DNA of 64,000 nucleotides from an uncultured Desulfovibrionaceae bacterium (GCA_944325195.1 CALUZB010000004.1:124001-188000); one strand, 5' to 3'; counted from the stretch's first letter, positions 35,584 through 44,349 are shown. The notes: generated from the letters alone by a model not told the origin. Translations and numbers: made by a program.

Positions 35584-36216
35584 ATGCGTATCATTTCTTC
35601 ATTAAGTTTATCTCTGGCAGTCTTGCTCCTTCTGGCGTCCGGCGCTCAGGCTCAAACCGCCACTAATATAGAAGGACAATACAGGCCCTACCCCGGCGGG
35701 AATATCGCTTACTACAACCCAGGCCAGGTTTACCCGCCTCCCGGTTCAACAGGTGCGGCAACCCCGGTCTATCCTGCGGGGTCTTCCATTCAGGCAGGTC
35801 AAACCCCGCAGCCGACTCTTAATGCAGGTGCCCAATCACAGGTCTATACACATACCTCTGCGCCAACCAAGCAGACTCAATTATACGAAAGCTTCCAACC
35901 AGGGGTTACCATAGGCGCTCTCAACCCATATACCAACTACGTGGGTGATATGGGGTGGAAGCTGTTCGCCCAGAGAACTGCCTCATTTGGCCCGGCAGTG
36001 GTATCACCCATAGCGCCCGCACCCGTCGCTCCGGTTGCCAGCTCGCAGTACAAATCAAAACCAAAGTCAAAGCCCAAGGCGAAGCCGGCTGCAAAGCCAA
36101 AACCGAAACCAGCTCCAAAACCGGCTGCGGAAACGCCCAAACGTCCAATGAACGATGTAGAGCTTGAACAATTTTGTCTTGAATATGTCGAGCTGTGCAA
36201 AGACTATTTTAAATAA
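35584..36216 (+). CDS. Exported protein with Lys-Pro repeat, function unknown
   Basis: I do not recognise a family. The 210-residue product has a signal peptide (about 1-23, cleavage AQA|QTA), a Pro/Gly/Tyr/Gln-rich middle part (about 30-120), then an Ala-Pro-Val spacer and a stretch of KPKSKPKAKPAAKPKP-type repeats (about 158-182). It ends in a short acidic helix with two Cys (QFCLEYVELCKDYFK). The basic repeat could bind peptidoglycan, anionic lipid or nucleic acid, as in TonB-like or histone-like tails, but this is a guess. TGAGGTG precedes the ATG. A 14-bp inverted repeat follows the stop. Confidence 0.8.
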   Translation: MRIISSLSLSLAVLLLLASGAQAQTATNIEGQYRPYPGGNIAYYNPGQVYPPPGSTGAATPVYPAGSSIQAGQTPQPTLNAGAQSQVYTHTSAPTKQTQLYESFQPGVTIGALNPYTNYVGDMGWKLFAQRTASFGPAVVSPIAPAPVAPVASSQYKSKPKSKPKAKPAAKPKPKPAPKPAAETPKRPMNDVELEQFCLEYVELCKDYFK

Positions 36217-36519
36217 TCAGCTTAAGTTGAAGAGTTGCAACGCTTGCTTGAAAACAGAAGAGCGCTTTGCAACTCTTCAATAAGCGTTGCCCTGATTTGT
36301 CTTTTATCCACCTCATAACAATCAGGGCTGCCCCGCTCAAGTGAAGCTCTTTCATAAAAAGCTCGGCTGCGTCTGGTAAAGCTCAGCCCATAATCTCTGC
36401 TTTTAAAAATATCAAATATGAGGTATTACTCCGCTTGCAGCGTCGCCGTACAGGCCGACCTGTTCAGCAATTTCAGCCCGGCCACATCCGGCCTCGTTTA
36501 ATTAAAGGAGTAATAAATC
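36217..36519. other. Intergenic region with long hairpin
   Basis: About 300 bp. Holds the inverted repeat at 36227-36280 and the ndk ribosome site (AAAGGAG). No gene seen. Confidence 0.5.
36227..36280. terminator. 14-bp perfect inverted repeat after exported protein
   Basis: TTGAAGAGTTGCAA (36227-36240) pairs exactly with TTGCAACTCTTCAA (36267-36280), loop 26 bases. It starts 10 bases after the stop. No U-run follows, so the terminator label is tentative. Confidence 0.4.
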
Positions 36520-36933
36520 ATGGAACGCACCCTGTCTATTATCAAACCCGATGCCACGGAACGCAACCTGATCGGCGCGATTATGCAGATGATTGAAGGC
36601 GCAGGTTTGAAAGTTGTGGCAATGAAAATGCTGCATTTAACCAAAAAAGAAGCGGAAGGCTTCTATGCAGTGCACAAAGAAAAACCCTTCTTCGGCGAAC
36701 TTACCGACTACATGTGTTCCGGACCGGTAGTGGTTTCAGTTCTGGAGGGCGAAAACGCCATAAAGCGTTATCGTGAAATTATGGGAGCTACCAACCCGGC
36801 AAATGCAGCCGACGGCACCATTCGCAAAACCTATGCAAAAGACCTGCAGTGCAACTCCGTACATGGCTCCGACGCCCCTGAAACCGCGGCTTATGAAATC
36901 TCTTACTTCTTTAATGCGCTGGAGATTGTGTAA
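36520..36933 (+). CDS. ndk: Nucleoside diphosphate kinase
   Basis: A 137-residue enzyme that transfers phosphate from ATP to other nucleoside diphosphates. The phospho-His motif [12 protein letters not shown] has His115; the N-terminus [11 protein letters not shown] and the ATP-site Lys are standard. AAAGGAG precedes the ATG by nine bases. The stop overlaps the proC start by one base (TAATG), so the two are translationally coupled. Confidence 0.97.
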   Translation: MERTLSIIKPDATERNLIGAIMQMIEGAGLKVVAMKMLHLTKKEAEGFYAVHKEKPFFGELTDYMCSGPVVVSVLEGENAIKRYREIMGATNPANAADGTIRKTYAKDLQCNSVHGSDAPETAAYEISYFFNALEIV

Positions 36934-37757
36934 TGAACACCACCCCGGTAAAAGTGGGGATTATCGGCGCCGGCAACATGGGGGGGGCCTTTGCGAAGGC
37001 CCTTTCCCAACTGCCGCATGTGCATCTTTTCATTTATGACCGTAATCCGCACAAAAGCAATGCCATAGCCAAAGGCAAAGAAAAATTCGTTGTTTGCAAA
37101 AACGCCGATGAAGTGGCTGTTTCTTCCGATCTGCTCCTGCTTTCCGTCAAACCGCAAGGACTTTTAGAGCTGGTGGGGGCAATAACACCCAAGCTCAATT
37201 CCAACAAGGTACTGATGTCTATTGCCGTTGGGGTGTCAACCCAATCCATAGCCGACGCCGCCGGCCATGTCTGTCCGGTAGTGCGGATTATGCCCAACAC
37301 GCCACTTCTGGTGGGTGAAGGTGTTTTCGCTCTGGTGCTTGACGATCCGACTCTGAGCCCGGAAATAAAACAGGTTGTGGCCAGTCTGCTTGAGCGCATG
37401 GGCAAGGTGTACATAATGCCTGAAAGCAAAATCGATGCTTTCGCGGCCATTGTGGGATCAGGCCCGGGCTTTATGTATGTGCTCTGGCAAGCCTTTGAAG
37501 AAGCCGCCGTGGCTTTGGGATTCCCCCGCAAAGAAGCCAAGGAAATGGTACTTGCCACAGCCAAGGGTTCGGCACTGCTGGCTGAAAGCTCGGGCAACGA
37601 CTTTCAAGAGCTTTACGAAATGGTTGCCTCGCCTGGCGGCACAACCATTGCCGGAGCCTTGCACCTGGATCGTACCGGAACCAAAGGCCACATAGCCGAC
37701 GCCATAATGAAGTCCTATTTGCGCGCCCAGGAACTTGCCCTGCTTCCCCAGAAATAA
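36933..37757 (+). CDS. proC: Pyrroline-5-carboxylate reductase
   Basis: A 274-residue NAD(P)H enzyme for the last step of proline synthesis. N-terminal Rossmann motif GIIGAGNMGGAFA (about 9-21), the block RIMPNTPLLVGEG (about 119-131) and the C-terminal signature ELYEMVASPGGTTIAGALHLD (about 227-247). A run of eight G (36980-36987) falls in the codons for Met-Gly-Gly of the cofactor loop. Coupled to ndk through a one-base overlap. Confidence 0.96.
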   Translation: MNTTPVKVGIIGAGNMGGAFAKALSQLPHVHLFIYDRNPHKSNAIAKGKEKFVVCKNADEVAVSSDLLLLSVKPQGLLELVGAITPKLNSNKVLMSIAVGVSTQSIADAAGHVCPVVRIMPNTPLLVGEGVFALVLDDPTLSPEIKQVVASLLERMGKVYIMPESKIDAFAAIVGSGPGFMYVLWQAFEEAAVALGFPRKEAKEMVLATAKGSALLAESSGNDFQELYEMVASPGGTTIAGALHLDRTGTKGHIADAIMKSYLRAQELALLPQK

Positions 37758-37843
37758 CCCTACAGGTTCACATGTGTTTTTTTCCGGCCTGGCACTTGTC
37801 AACTTTAAAACAGGTATTATTTGAAAAGCTATAGGATACCATT

Positions 37844-38038
37844 ATGTCCTTTAATGAAGATATATTGAAAATTCTTGCCTGCCCCAAGTGCCGGGGCGAT
37901 CTCCGGGCGGCAACTGACTCAAAAGGTCTGATATGCGAGTCATGTAAGCTGCTCTATCCCATTGAAAACGATATCCCTGTCTTGCTGTTAGAAGATGCTG
38001 TGGAGTGGAGCACCGCCGCGACGGAACAGGCTGATTGA
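37844..38038 (+). CDS. Trm112-family small zinc-finger protein
   Basis: A 64-residue protein with two CxxC pairs (CPKC near 13-16, CESC near 31-34) and the family end LLYPIENDIPVLL. Trm112 partners activate methyltransferases in eukaryotes; bacterial versions (YcaR-like) are poorly studied. On the same strand as the Hsp20 genes, 23 bp upstream. Confidence 0.9.
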   Translation: MSFNEDILKILACPKCRGDLRAATDSKGLICESCKLLYPIENDIPVLLLEDAVEWSTAATEQAD

Positions 38039-38061
38039 GAACCTTTTAGTGGAGTGCTGAA

Positions 38062-38475
38062 ATGGTGATTGACTTTGGATCTTTTTATGACTTCCCTCGC
38101 CTGTTGAATACCTTGTTAACAGAAATAGACGCTCCCTCATCGGCGCTGAGAGCAAAAAACCATTTTCCGCCTTTAAACATCAGTGAAACGGAAGATACAA
38201 TCTATGTTAAGGCACTGATTCCCGGCGCGGCTATTGAGGATATAGAACTTACCCTTTCCGACAGCATCCTTGCTTTAAAGGGCGAAATTCAGCCGAAACA
38301 AGGCCGTTACCACCGCCAAGAGCGCCCTACCGGCCCCTTTTCCAGAGTGGTCAGTATCAATATTCCCATAGAGCTGGACAAGGTGGGGGCAACAATGAAA
38401 AATGGAGTTCTGACCATTTCCTTGCCAAAAATCCAGGCCTCCAAACCACGCACCATTCATATTCAGCCAAAGTAG
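38062..38475 (+). CDS. Hsp20/alpha-crystallin family chaperone (first of pair)
   Basis: A 137-residue small heat-shock protein: a holdase that keeps unfolding proteins soluble. The alpha-crystallin domain runs from about residue 36 to the end, with PPLNISETEDTIYVKALIPGA (about 34-54) split, RTI-type tail and GVLTISLPK (about 115-123). The N-terminal arm is short. Its partner gene follows after 14 bp. The two share a fold but differ in sequence, suggesting they form mixed or specialised oligomers. Confidence 0.93.
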   Translation: MVIDFGSFYDFPRLLNTLLTEIDAPSSALRAKNHFPPLNISETEDTIYVKALIPGAAIEDIELTLSDSILALKGEIQPKQGRYHRQERPTGPFSRVVSINIPIELDKVGATMKNGVLTISLPKIQASKPRTIHIQPK

Positions 38476-38489
38476 TGAGGTAAGTTGCC

Positions 38490-38846
38490 ATGAATGATTT
38501 CTGTCAATCCGGCCTGCCGAAAGTACGTCCGGCCTCTGATATTATTGAACGCGAACAGGCTTTTCATATTTATCTGGATATGCCCGGCGTATCCAGAGAA
38601 CAGTTGAATATAGAAGTTGAAGGCAATGAACTGATAGTATCAGCCGGCACCACGCACGGGGTGGGCTCTAAAGAGCGTTTGCATTCGCTGGAATTCGGTG
38701 ACGTGCAGTACGGTATCATGCTTGCGCTTTCAGAGCAGGTGGCTGCCGACAAAATTGAAGCCCATATGGAAAACGGCGTAGTGGAGATTATCTTGCCCAA
38801 ACAGGCAAAAAAACCGACCGGACGCATCAAAATCAATGTGGAATGA
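38490..38846 (+). CDS. Hsp20/alpha-crystallin family chaperone (second of pair)
   Basis: A 118-residue small heat-shock protein. FHIYLDMPGVSREQLNIEVEGNELIV (in pieces, about 28-53), FGDVQYGIMLALSE and NGVVEIILPKQAKK (about 95-108) define the alpha-crystallin domain. It follows the first Hsp20 gene by 14 bp and must be co-transcribed. Paired Hsp20 genes are known in Desulfovibrio. Confidence 0.93.
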   Translation: MNDFCQSGLPKVRPASDIIEREQAFHIYLDMPGVSREQLNIEVEGNELIVSAGTTHGVGSKERLHSLEFGDVQYGIMLALSEQVAADKIEAHMENGVVEIILPKQAKKPTGRIKINVE

Positions 38847-39064
38847 TGGCTGCGACCTGTCGCAGGAAGCAGCGATGAACTCTGCAAGACGATTCAGCCC
38901 CAGGGGCTTTGACAATTATGCCGACTTACAACCGGCGGCAGCGCAGACAGACGTGGAAGGAATTCTTTTCCGCTGCTTTCGCCGGAACGAGCATCTCAAA
39001 ATCAATCTGCTCTGACGATTACATGGCAGTAGAAGTCACAATTCATACAGAGGGCAGGGGGATA

Positions 39065-39649
39065 ATGAAAAATATTCTGGTCGTTTTGGGAAGCGGCAGA
39101 AGAAAAGGCAACACGGAAATGCTGGCCGATGCGTTTATCAAGGGCGCGGAAGATTCCGGGCATAAGGTTCAAAAAGTATCGCTTGCCAGTCTGGAAGTAA
39201 AAAATTGCCTGGGCTGTAATGCCTGCCGGTACAGCAAGCCTTGTGTTCTGAAGGACGATTTCACTAAGCTTATTCCGCAAATCAAATCGGCTGATCTGAT
39301 CGTATTCGCATCACCCTTGTATTTCTGGACTCTTTCGGCAAGAATCAAGGCCTTTATTGAGCGTTTTTACTGCATGGCTGAAGAAGATCACAACCCACCG
39401 TTGGGAAGATATGAAAAATACCCAATCCACGATTCCGCTCTGCTCATGACTGCCGCCGATAATCTTTTCTGGACGTTTGAACAGGCGGTGACCTATTACA
39501 AGTTCGCAATTGTAAACTACATCGGGTTTAAGGACAAAGGAATGCTTTTAGCCGGCGGTTGCGGAGAAACCAACGGTCTGCCCCAGATTGAAAAAACCAA
39601 TCACCTCGCCGACGCATATATATTCGGAAGGTCAATATATCAGAATTAA
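39065..39649 (+). CDS. Iron-sulfur flavoprotein-type NADPH-dependent FMN reductase
   Basis: A 194-residue flavodoxin-fold protein. The FMN phosphate loop is GSGRRKGNTEMLA (about 9-21), and the segment VFASPLYFWTLSARIKAFIER (in parts, about 79-99) is typical. The cysteine cluster C48-x2-C51-x2-C54-x5-C60 matches the compact motif of archaeal and bacterial iron-sulfur flavoproteins, so a 4Fe-4S cluster is likely beside FMN. Electron-transfer partners are unknown. The frame runs back to 38909, but ATG 39065 with AGGGGG seven bases upstream gives the family N-terminus. Confidence 0.88.
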   Translation: MKNILVVLGSGRRKGNTEMLADAFIKGAEDSGHKVQKVSLASLEVKNCLGCNACRYSKPCVLKDDFTKLIPQIKSADLIVFASPLYFWTLSARIKAFIERFYCMAEEDHNPPLGRYEKYPIHDSALLMTAADNLFWTFEQAVTYYKFAIVNYIGFKDKGMLLAGGCGETNGLPQIEKTNHLADAYIFGRSIYQN

Positions 39650-39654
39650 CCAAC

Positions 39655-40716
39655 GTGCTTGCTCCAGATCAACGTGAAAAATTAGCAGCTTACCTGAGCC
39701 GGCCTTTGCATATCGGCAGTAAAAGCATTTCCAGCCGGGCTGTTCTGGCCCCCCTTGCCGGGCTCAACCACCAGGCCATGCGTGAAAGTATCGCTTCTTG
39801 CCCCGGAGCAGGCCTGCTCTTCACCGGTATGCTCAGCGCAAGAGCGGTTCCCACTGAAAATCCGCGCAAGTCGCATGCGTTCAGTTGGAATAAACAGGAA
39901 CTGCCCTTTCTGGTTGGTCAGATCTTCGGTAATGAACCGGCGCAGATGGCCGCAGCAGCCCAAAGGTTGGAAGCAGAAGGATTTTTTGGGGTTGATATCA
40001 ACATGGGTTGCTCGGTTGCCGCTATTGTTAAGAAGAAATGCGGAGCGGGCCTGTTGCGGGAGCCTGATCTCGCCCGCAGAATTGCGGCCTGTGTGCGCAA
40101 TGCAGTGAATTTCCCGGTGCTGGTCAAACTGCGCAGCGGCTGGCAGGACGACCCCCGCGCCCTGGAAAACACTGTGCGCCTGGCCCAAATTTTGGAAGCG
40201 GAGGGAGTAGATGCCGTTACCTTTCACCCACGCTTATCGCCGGACCGCCGTACCCGCCCGCCCAATCTATCCCATCTGGCAATAATCAAACAGGCCTTAA
40301 AAATTCCGGTTTTCGGCAACGGTAATTTATGCACAGCAGGCGATTGCCTGGCAATGATTGAGAAAACAAACTGTGACGGTATTGCGCTGGGCCGCATGGC
40401 CATTGCCCGCCCGTGGCTGTTTCAAAGCCTTCTGGCCGGGGAAGACGAATTTGAAGAAGCCATTGTCAAATTGCGCTCCAGTGCAGTTGCCTGTTTAAAC
40501 AGACTGTTCGAATTGTGGGAACCGGGAGTAGCCCGCAAATATTACAAGAAATACGCCCTGTATCTTTCCGGCAACTTCAGTTCCGGAAGTCGTGTTTATG
40601 GAAAGCTCACTAAAGGGGAAACCAAACAGGAACTAGTGGAGGCCCTGGAAGCTGCTCTTGACGAAAACACCGCCGAGCTGTCAAGACGTCCGAACATGTT
40701 GCTGTTCAGCATGTAA
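39655..40716 (+). CDS. tRNA-dihydrouridine synthase family protein
   Basis: A 353-residue FMN enzyme that reduces uridines in tRNA. APLAGLNHQAMRE (about 32-44) is the FMN-binding start, NMGCSVAAIVKKKCGAGLLRE (about 121-141, in parts) holds the catalytic Cys, and PVFGNGNL (about 219-226) and ALGRMAIARPWLF (about 244-256) complete the family set. NMGCSV replaces the common NMGCPV. The GTG start lacks a clear ribosome site, and it begins 5 bp after the previous stop, so re-initiation is likely. Which of DusA/B/C it matches cannot be told. Confidence 0.9.
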   Translation: MLAPDQREKLAAYLSRPLHIGSKSISSRAVLAPLAGLNHQAMRESIASCPGAGLLFTGMLSARAVPTENPRKSHAFSWNKQELPFLVGQIFGNEPAQMAAAAQRLEAEGFFGVDINMGCSVAAIVKKKCGAGLLREPDLARRIAACVRNAVNFPVLVKLRSGWQDDPRALENTVRLAQILEAEGVDAVTFHPRLSPDRRTRPPNLSHLAIIKQALKIPVFGNGNLCTAGDCLAMIEKTNCDGIALGRMAIARPWLFQSLLAGEDEFEEAIVKLRSSAVACLNRLFELWEPGVARKYYKKYALYLSGNFSSGSRVYGKLTKGETKQELVEALEAALDENTAELSRRPNMLLFSM

Positions 40717-41041
40717 GCAGCTCCTCACTCCCCTCTACAACTGCTTAATGCCCTCACTGCGCCCGCAAACTACAGCGGACGCGACATTCTGACGACTATA
40801 ATCAACCGCCGCGCCTTCAGCAGAGGTCTTATTCCAAATAGCTCCGCTTAACACAAAGTTCCTTATAAATCTCCACAAGCGGATGAACTGAATCAGCGGC
40901 AGTCTTCCCGCTTATTCCACTTTGTGAATAAATGAAGTCGTAGCTTCCAATAATTTATTGCCTACCAGGAAATTAGAGAGTATAGAATATAAGCAGTTTG
41001 GTTCAGCAATCCTGGTAACAACTAGAAATATTGAGGTCACA
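40717..41041. other. Intergenic region, nothing recognised
   Basis: About 325 bp between the dihydrouridine synthase and the small exported protein. AT-rich near the 3' end (promoter-like TAGAATAT around 40983) with GAGGT before the next ATG. No gene or RNA recognised. Confidence 0.5.
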
Positions 41042-41461
41042 ATGGTTACAAATAATAAATTATCCACTTTTCGTGTTTTACTGCTCACTTTGTTTGCAGT
41101 ACTGCTGCTTTCCGGAAACGCTCTGGCCCAGCAACAGCAAAGACAGGCACCGGATTTTAAGGCAATTACCAAAGATCAACCGCCGTTTACTGAAACAGAG
41201 CTTGATTTGTTTCTGAACGATTACCCTAAAGTTAAAACCATGAGCGAGGAAGACGGCATTCAGTATCTGATCAGCCAAGGTTGGACTGCGCCGCGTTTTT
41301 TCTATGTGATGCTGAAAGCGGGAATGTGTCATGAAATTTTGCAACGGGGCGGCGGAAAAGATGTAATCAACCAGCTCCCCAAAGAACTACGCCCTCAAAA
41401 AGGCGAGCTTGAACTGGTAAAAAAGAATAAGTCCAAGCTCGACTCATTTAAAACCAAGTAA
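41042..41461 (+). CDS. Small exported protein, function unknown
   Basis: I do not recognise a family. The product of 139 residues has a signal peptide (about 1-27, ALA|QQQQ) followed by a Gln-rich start and a mostly alpha-helical, highly charged body with TETELDLFLNDYPKVK and TAPRFFYVMLKAGMC (one Cys), ending in a Lys-rich tail. ATG 41042 is preferred for its GAGGT site and signal peptide; the frame runs back to 40958. It probably acts in the periplasm. A strong terminator follows the stop. Confidence 0.8.
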   Translation: MVTNNKLSTFRVLLLTLFAVLLLSGNALAQQQQRQAPDFKAITKDQPPFTETELDLFLNDYPKVKTMSEEDGIQYLISQGWTAPRFFYVMLKAGMCHEILQRGGGKDVINQLPKELRPQKGELELVKKNKSKLDSFKTK

Positions 41462-41464
41462 TGC

Positions 41465-41506
41465 GCATAAAAAAACCGCCTCTCATTCAGGGGCGGTTTT
41501 TTATGC
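41465..41506. terminator. Bidirectional rho-independent terminator
   Basis: GCATAAAAAAACCGCC pairs with GGCGGTTTTTTATGC, about 15 bp with one bulge. A-tract and T-tract on either side allow use by both the exported-protein gene and the convergent HD-GYP gene. Confidence 0.85.
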
Positions 41507-41625
41507 ACTTCAAGACCTTATTCAAAATACAACCAGGCACTTTTGCCCGACTCCAGAAATCATATGAGATGACTTCCAACCCCCTTAGAAGCCTGACGCG
41601 ACGACTTGTGTCAGTATCGCACCCC

Positions 41626-42651
41626 CTAGGCGGCGGCTTCCGGTTCCTTAAGCGCTATTTCCTTAGTGATCAAAGCATTTCTGATTATAGAGGAGTAACG
41701 CGGATCATAACGCGGATCACCGGCAATCTCCTGGCCGGCTGTCAGTGCATCTTTGCCTTCCGCGTATGGACGCTTGGTGAGCATTGCACAGAAAGAGTCC
41801 GCAATGGCGCAAAGACGCCCCACTTTAGAAATCTGATCTCCTTTAAGCTTGCGTGGATAGCCGCTGCCATCCATGCGCTCATGGTGTTCAAACGCAGCCT
41901 GCACCAATTCGTCCCAGCCTAAATCCAACTTCTGCACCATTTTTGCCCCAACCAGCGCATGTTGGTTGATCTTATCTCTTTCTTCCGGTTTCAGCGGCAT
42001 CGTTTTCTGAAGAATAAAGGAGGGCACCTTGCTCATGCCTACATCGTGCATTAAAAAGCTCAGGGCATAGCGATCCAATTCCTTGCGCTCAACGGCTTTC
42101 TCGCCTTTTTTGGTCTGGAAAAGCAGCCACAGCCCGATAATCATGGTGTTTACCGAATGCGACGCAAGGCTGTGTTCCCGGTTCAACCGGTTTAAAAACG
42201 ATTTGATTCTGTAAGGGTCTGCAATCAAATACTCGGTTAAAACCAGCGTATCGGCGTACAGTTTATCAGCAACTATTTTTACGGGTTGTTCGATATACTC
42301 TTTCAAACGGGTATTCAAAGCTTCCACGCAAATATATGCGATTTCACTTTCTTTCAAATTCCTGTCGGACAAAATCAAGTCAAGCTGCTTGATGATGTGC
42401 TTGGAATATATAGGGTAATCCTCACGCGAAACAAAAAGATCTCCCTCTTTGGCAAGGGCATGCACCTCTTCCACCTGCTCGTTAGTCATACGCTGCTCGC
42501 GGGCAATGAACAACTGTAGTTGAGCAACATTATCGCAATACCGGAACACCGGCAGAGGAAGTCTATATTTAGGAAAGCTGTCGAGCATTTCCTGACTGAT
42601 TTGATAATACTCTTCTGCAACTAAAAGCGGCGCTTCTTTCTTCGCTACCAC
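41626..42651 (-). CDS. HD-GYP domain protein (probable cyclic-di-GMP phosphodiesterase)
   Basis: A 341-residue cytoplasmic protein. The C-terminal half has the HD motif FLMHDVGMSKVP (about 199-210), HHERMDGSGYPRKLKGD (about 251-267, the GYP part) and the following IADSFCAMLTKRPYAE. These residues bind metals and hydrolyse c-di-GMP in relatives. The N-terminal half (about 1-150) has no recognised sensor domain. It lies 14 bp downstream of pyk on the same strand, so they may share a transcript. Its signal is unknown. Confidence 0.88.
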   Translation of the reverse strand: MVAKKEAPLLVAEEYYQISQEMLDSFPKYRLPLPVFRYCDNVAQLQLFIAREQRMTNEQVEEVHALAKEGDLFVSREDYPIYSKHIIKQLDLILSDRNLKESEIAYICVEALNTRLKEYIEQPVKIVADKLYADTLVLTEYLIADPYRIKSFLNRLNREHSLASHSVNTMIIGLWLLFQTKKGEKAVERKELDRYALSFLMHDVGMSKVPSFILQKTMPLKPEERDKINQHALVGAKMVQKLDLGWDELVQAAFEHHERMDGSGYPRKLKGDQISKVGRLCAIADSFCAMLTKRPYAEGKDALTAGQEIAGDPRYDPRYSSIIRNALITKEIALKEPEAAA

Positions 42652-42665
42652 GACTTCCCCCGGAT

Positions 42666-44120
42666 TTATTTTTTATAGATTTTAACCAAGTTTGTTTTAA
42701 CACTGCCTTGCCCGCTCTTGGGTTGTCCTGCTGTAATAACAAAGACATCGCCACAGGTAAAGGGGGGATAGTCCTCAATGAAACTCTCCACCCGCTCCAG
42801 GTGGGTACGCCTATCGTCTTCAATTAAACAGGGTTTAACCCCCCAGGAGAAATTCAGATCGTGCAACACCTGCCTGTGGGGGGTAAGTGCAAAAATAGGC
42901 TGGCTGGGCTGACGCACCGAAAGCAGCCGTGCGGTCGCCCCGGACGTGCTGTGTGCAACCAGCGCCGCCGCTCTGCTTTTTTGCGCCAGCAGACAGGCGG
43001 AATAAGCAAGAAAATCAGGAACAGCGCTGTCGACAGGCGGATCGGCAATCTGCCCTCTTTCCCACAACAGTTGCTCGGCCGAGCTGGTGATTTTATGCAT
43101 ATACTCAACAGTTTCCACCGGATAATTACCCATAGCAGTTTCTTCTGAAAGCATTACACAGTCGGCTCCGTCCAGCACGGCATTGGCAACATCCGTCACT
43201 TCCGCCCGAGTAGGCACAGGGCTGTTCACCATGGAAAGCAACATCTGCGTTGCCACAATCACCGGTTTGCTGGCCTGGTTGCAGGCCCGGATAATCCGCT
43301 TCTGCATGGCCGGCAACTCCTCAAGCGGGCACTCCACACCCAGATCTCCTCTGGCAACCATAATGATATCGGCTTCTTCCAGAATCGCGCTCAGGTTGTC
43401 AACCGCATTGCGCCTCTCCAGCTTGGCTATTACAGGAATTTCATATCCCTGATCTCTGATGAATTGTTTTGCCTCGCGCACGTCTTCCGGGGTTTGGACA
43501 TAGGACAGTGCTACTGCATCCACCCCCAGATTCAGGCCGTCGAGCAGATTTTTACGGTCCAATTCGGTAAGGGCGGCGAGCTTGACCGGCTTGCCCGGCA
43601 AGGCCAGCCCCTTCCTGGAAGTGATAATCCCGCTGTTCAGCGCTTCTATTTCAAACAACATCGGCCCAACCATGCTTATGACCTTAAGCTGCAAAGCTCC
43701 GTCCGCCAAGGCAAGAAAATCTCCCGCCTCAATGTTTTCCAGAATTCTCTGATGCTCAAACGGAATAAAAGGCCTCTCCACCTCATTCCCATGAACAGCA
43801 GACTTATATGAAGGACAAAGGTCATCCGCGCTGGAGACAGGTTTGCCCAACAGAAGCTTCTGCCCTTTGGTCACATGTACACTTCCGCCCGCAATTTCTC
43901 CAATCCGGAATTTAGGCCCGGGCAAATCCTGGAGAATGGTGAGAGGAAGGTCATATTCCCGCTCCAGATCTCTGATCAGCTTTATCAGCGCCTCAAAATC
44001 ACCGGCGCCGCCATGTGAAAAATTCAGACGGAAAATCTGCACGCCCGATTCAACCAGTCTGGTCAACACCTCTTTATCGGAAGACGCCGGACCGATAGTA
44101 GCAATTATTTTTGTACGCAT
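42666..44120 (-). CDS. pyk: Pyruvate kinase
   Basis: A 484-residue glycolytic enzyme (PEP + ADP to pyruvate + ATP). RTKIIATIGPASSDKEVL at the N-terminus, VIAKLERRNAVDNL, the signature IIMVARGDLGVECPLEELP (about 233-251) and the block ATQMLLSMV with PTRAEVTDVANAVLDGADCVML split near 290-326 are all present. The C-terminal allosteric domain is complete. AGGGC precedes the ATG. Divergent from the dcw cluster. Confidence 0.97.
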   Translation of the reverse strand: MRTKIIATIGPASSDKEVLTRLVESGVQIFRLNFSHGGAGDFEALIKLIRDLEREYDLPLTILQDLPGPKFRIGEIAGGSVHVTKGQKLLLGKPVSSADDLCPSYKSAVHGNEVERPFIPFEHQRILENIEAGDFLALADGALQLKVISMVGPMLFEIEALNSGIITSRKGLALPGKPVKLAALTELDRKNLLDGLNLGVDAVALSYVQTPEDVREAKQFIRDQGYEIPVIAKLERRNAVDNLSAILEEADIIMVARGDLGVECPLEELPAMQKRIIRACNQASKPVIVATQMLLSMVNSPVPTRAEVTDVANAVLDGADCVMLSEETAMGNYPVETVEYMHKITSSAEQLLWERGQIADPPVDSAVPDFLAYSACLLAQKSRAAALVAHSTSGATARLLSVRQPSQPIFALTPHRQVLHDLNFSWGVKPCLIEDDRRTHLERVESFIEDYPPFTCGDVFVITAGQPKSGQGSVKTNLVKIYKK

Positions 44121-44318
44121 ATGCCCTCGTAACGTTCAGTCTAGGTTCAATTGAAAAGTCTGACCCTAATAATTTTCTAACAGAATTCATGATAACAGAA
44201 AAGCGTTAACGCCAAAATTTCTCAACAATCTTTTGCGGTCAAGACCTTCTAAGAACCAGCACCCTCAAGAGATTGCGTGCGACTAACCCCTCTGCCCGGT
44301 TAATGTCACTTTCCACAC

Positions 44319-44349
44319 TTGACAACCCTATATGAACATGAAATATAGT
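44319..44349 (+). promoter_or_regulatory. Promoter of the dcw cluster (Pmra)
   Basis: TTGACA (44319-44324) and a TATAGT-like -10 (44344-44349; AATATA two bases earlier is an alternative with 17-base spacing). It lies 75 bp before mraZ and overlaps the MraZ boxes. Confidence 0.7.

Noticed and set aside
36058-36150. Repetitive DNA that could suggest a repeat array
   Set aside because: It encodes a Lys-Pro repeat in frame; spacing is irregular and not CRISPR-like.
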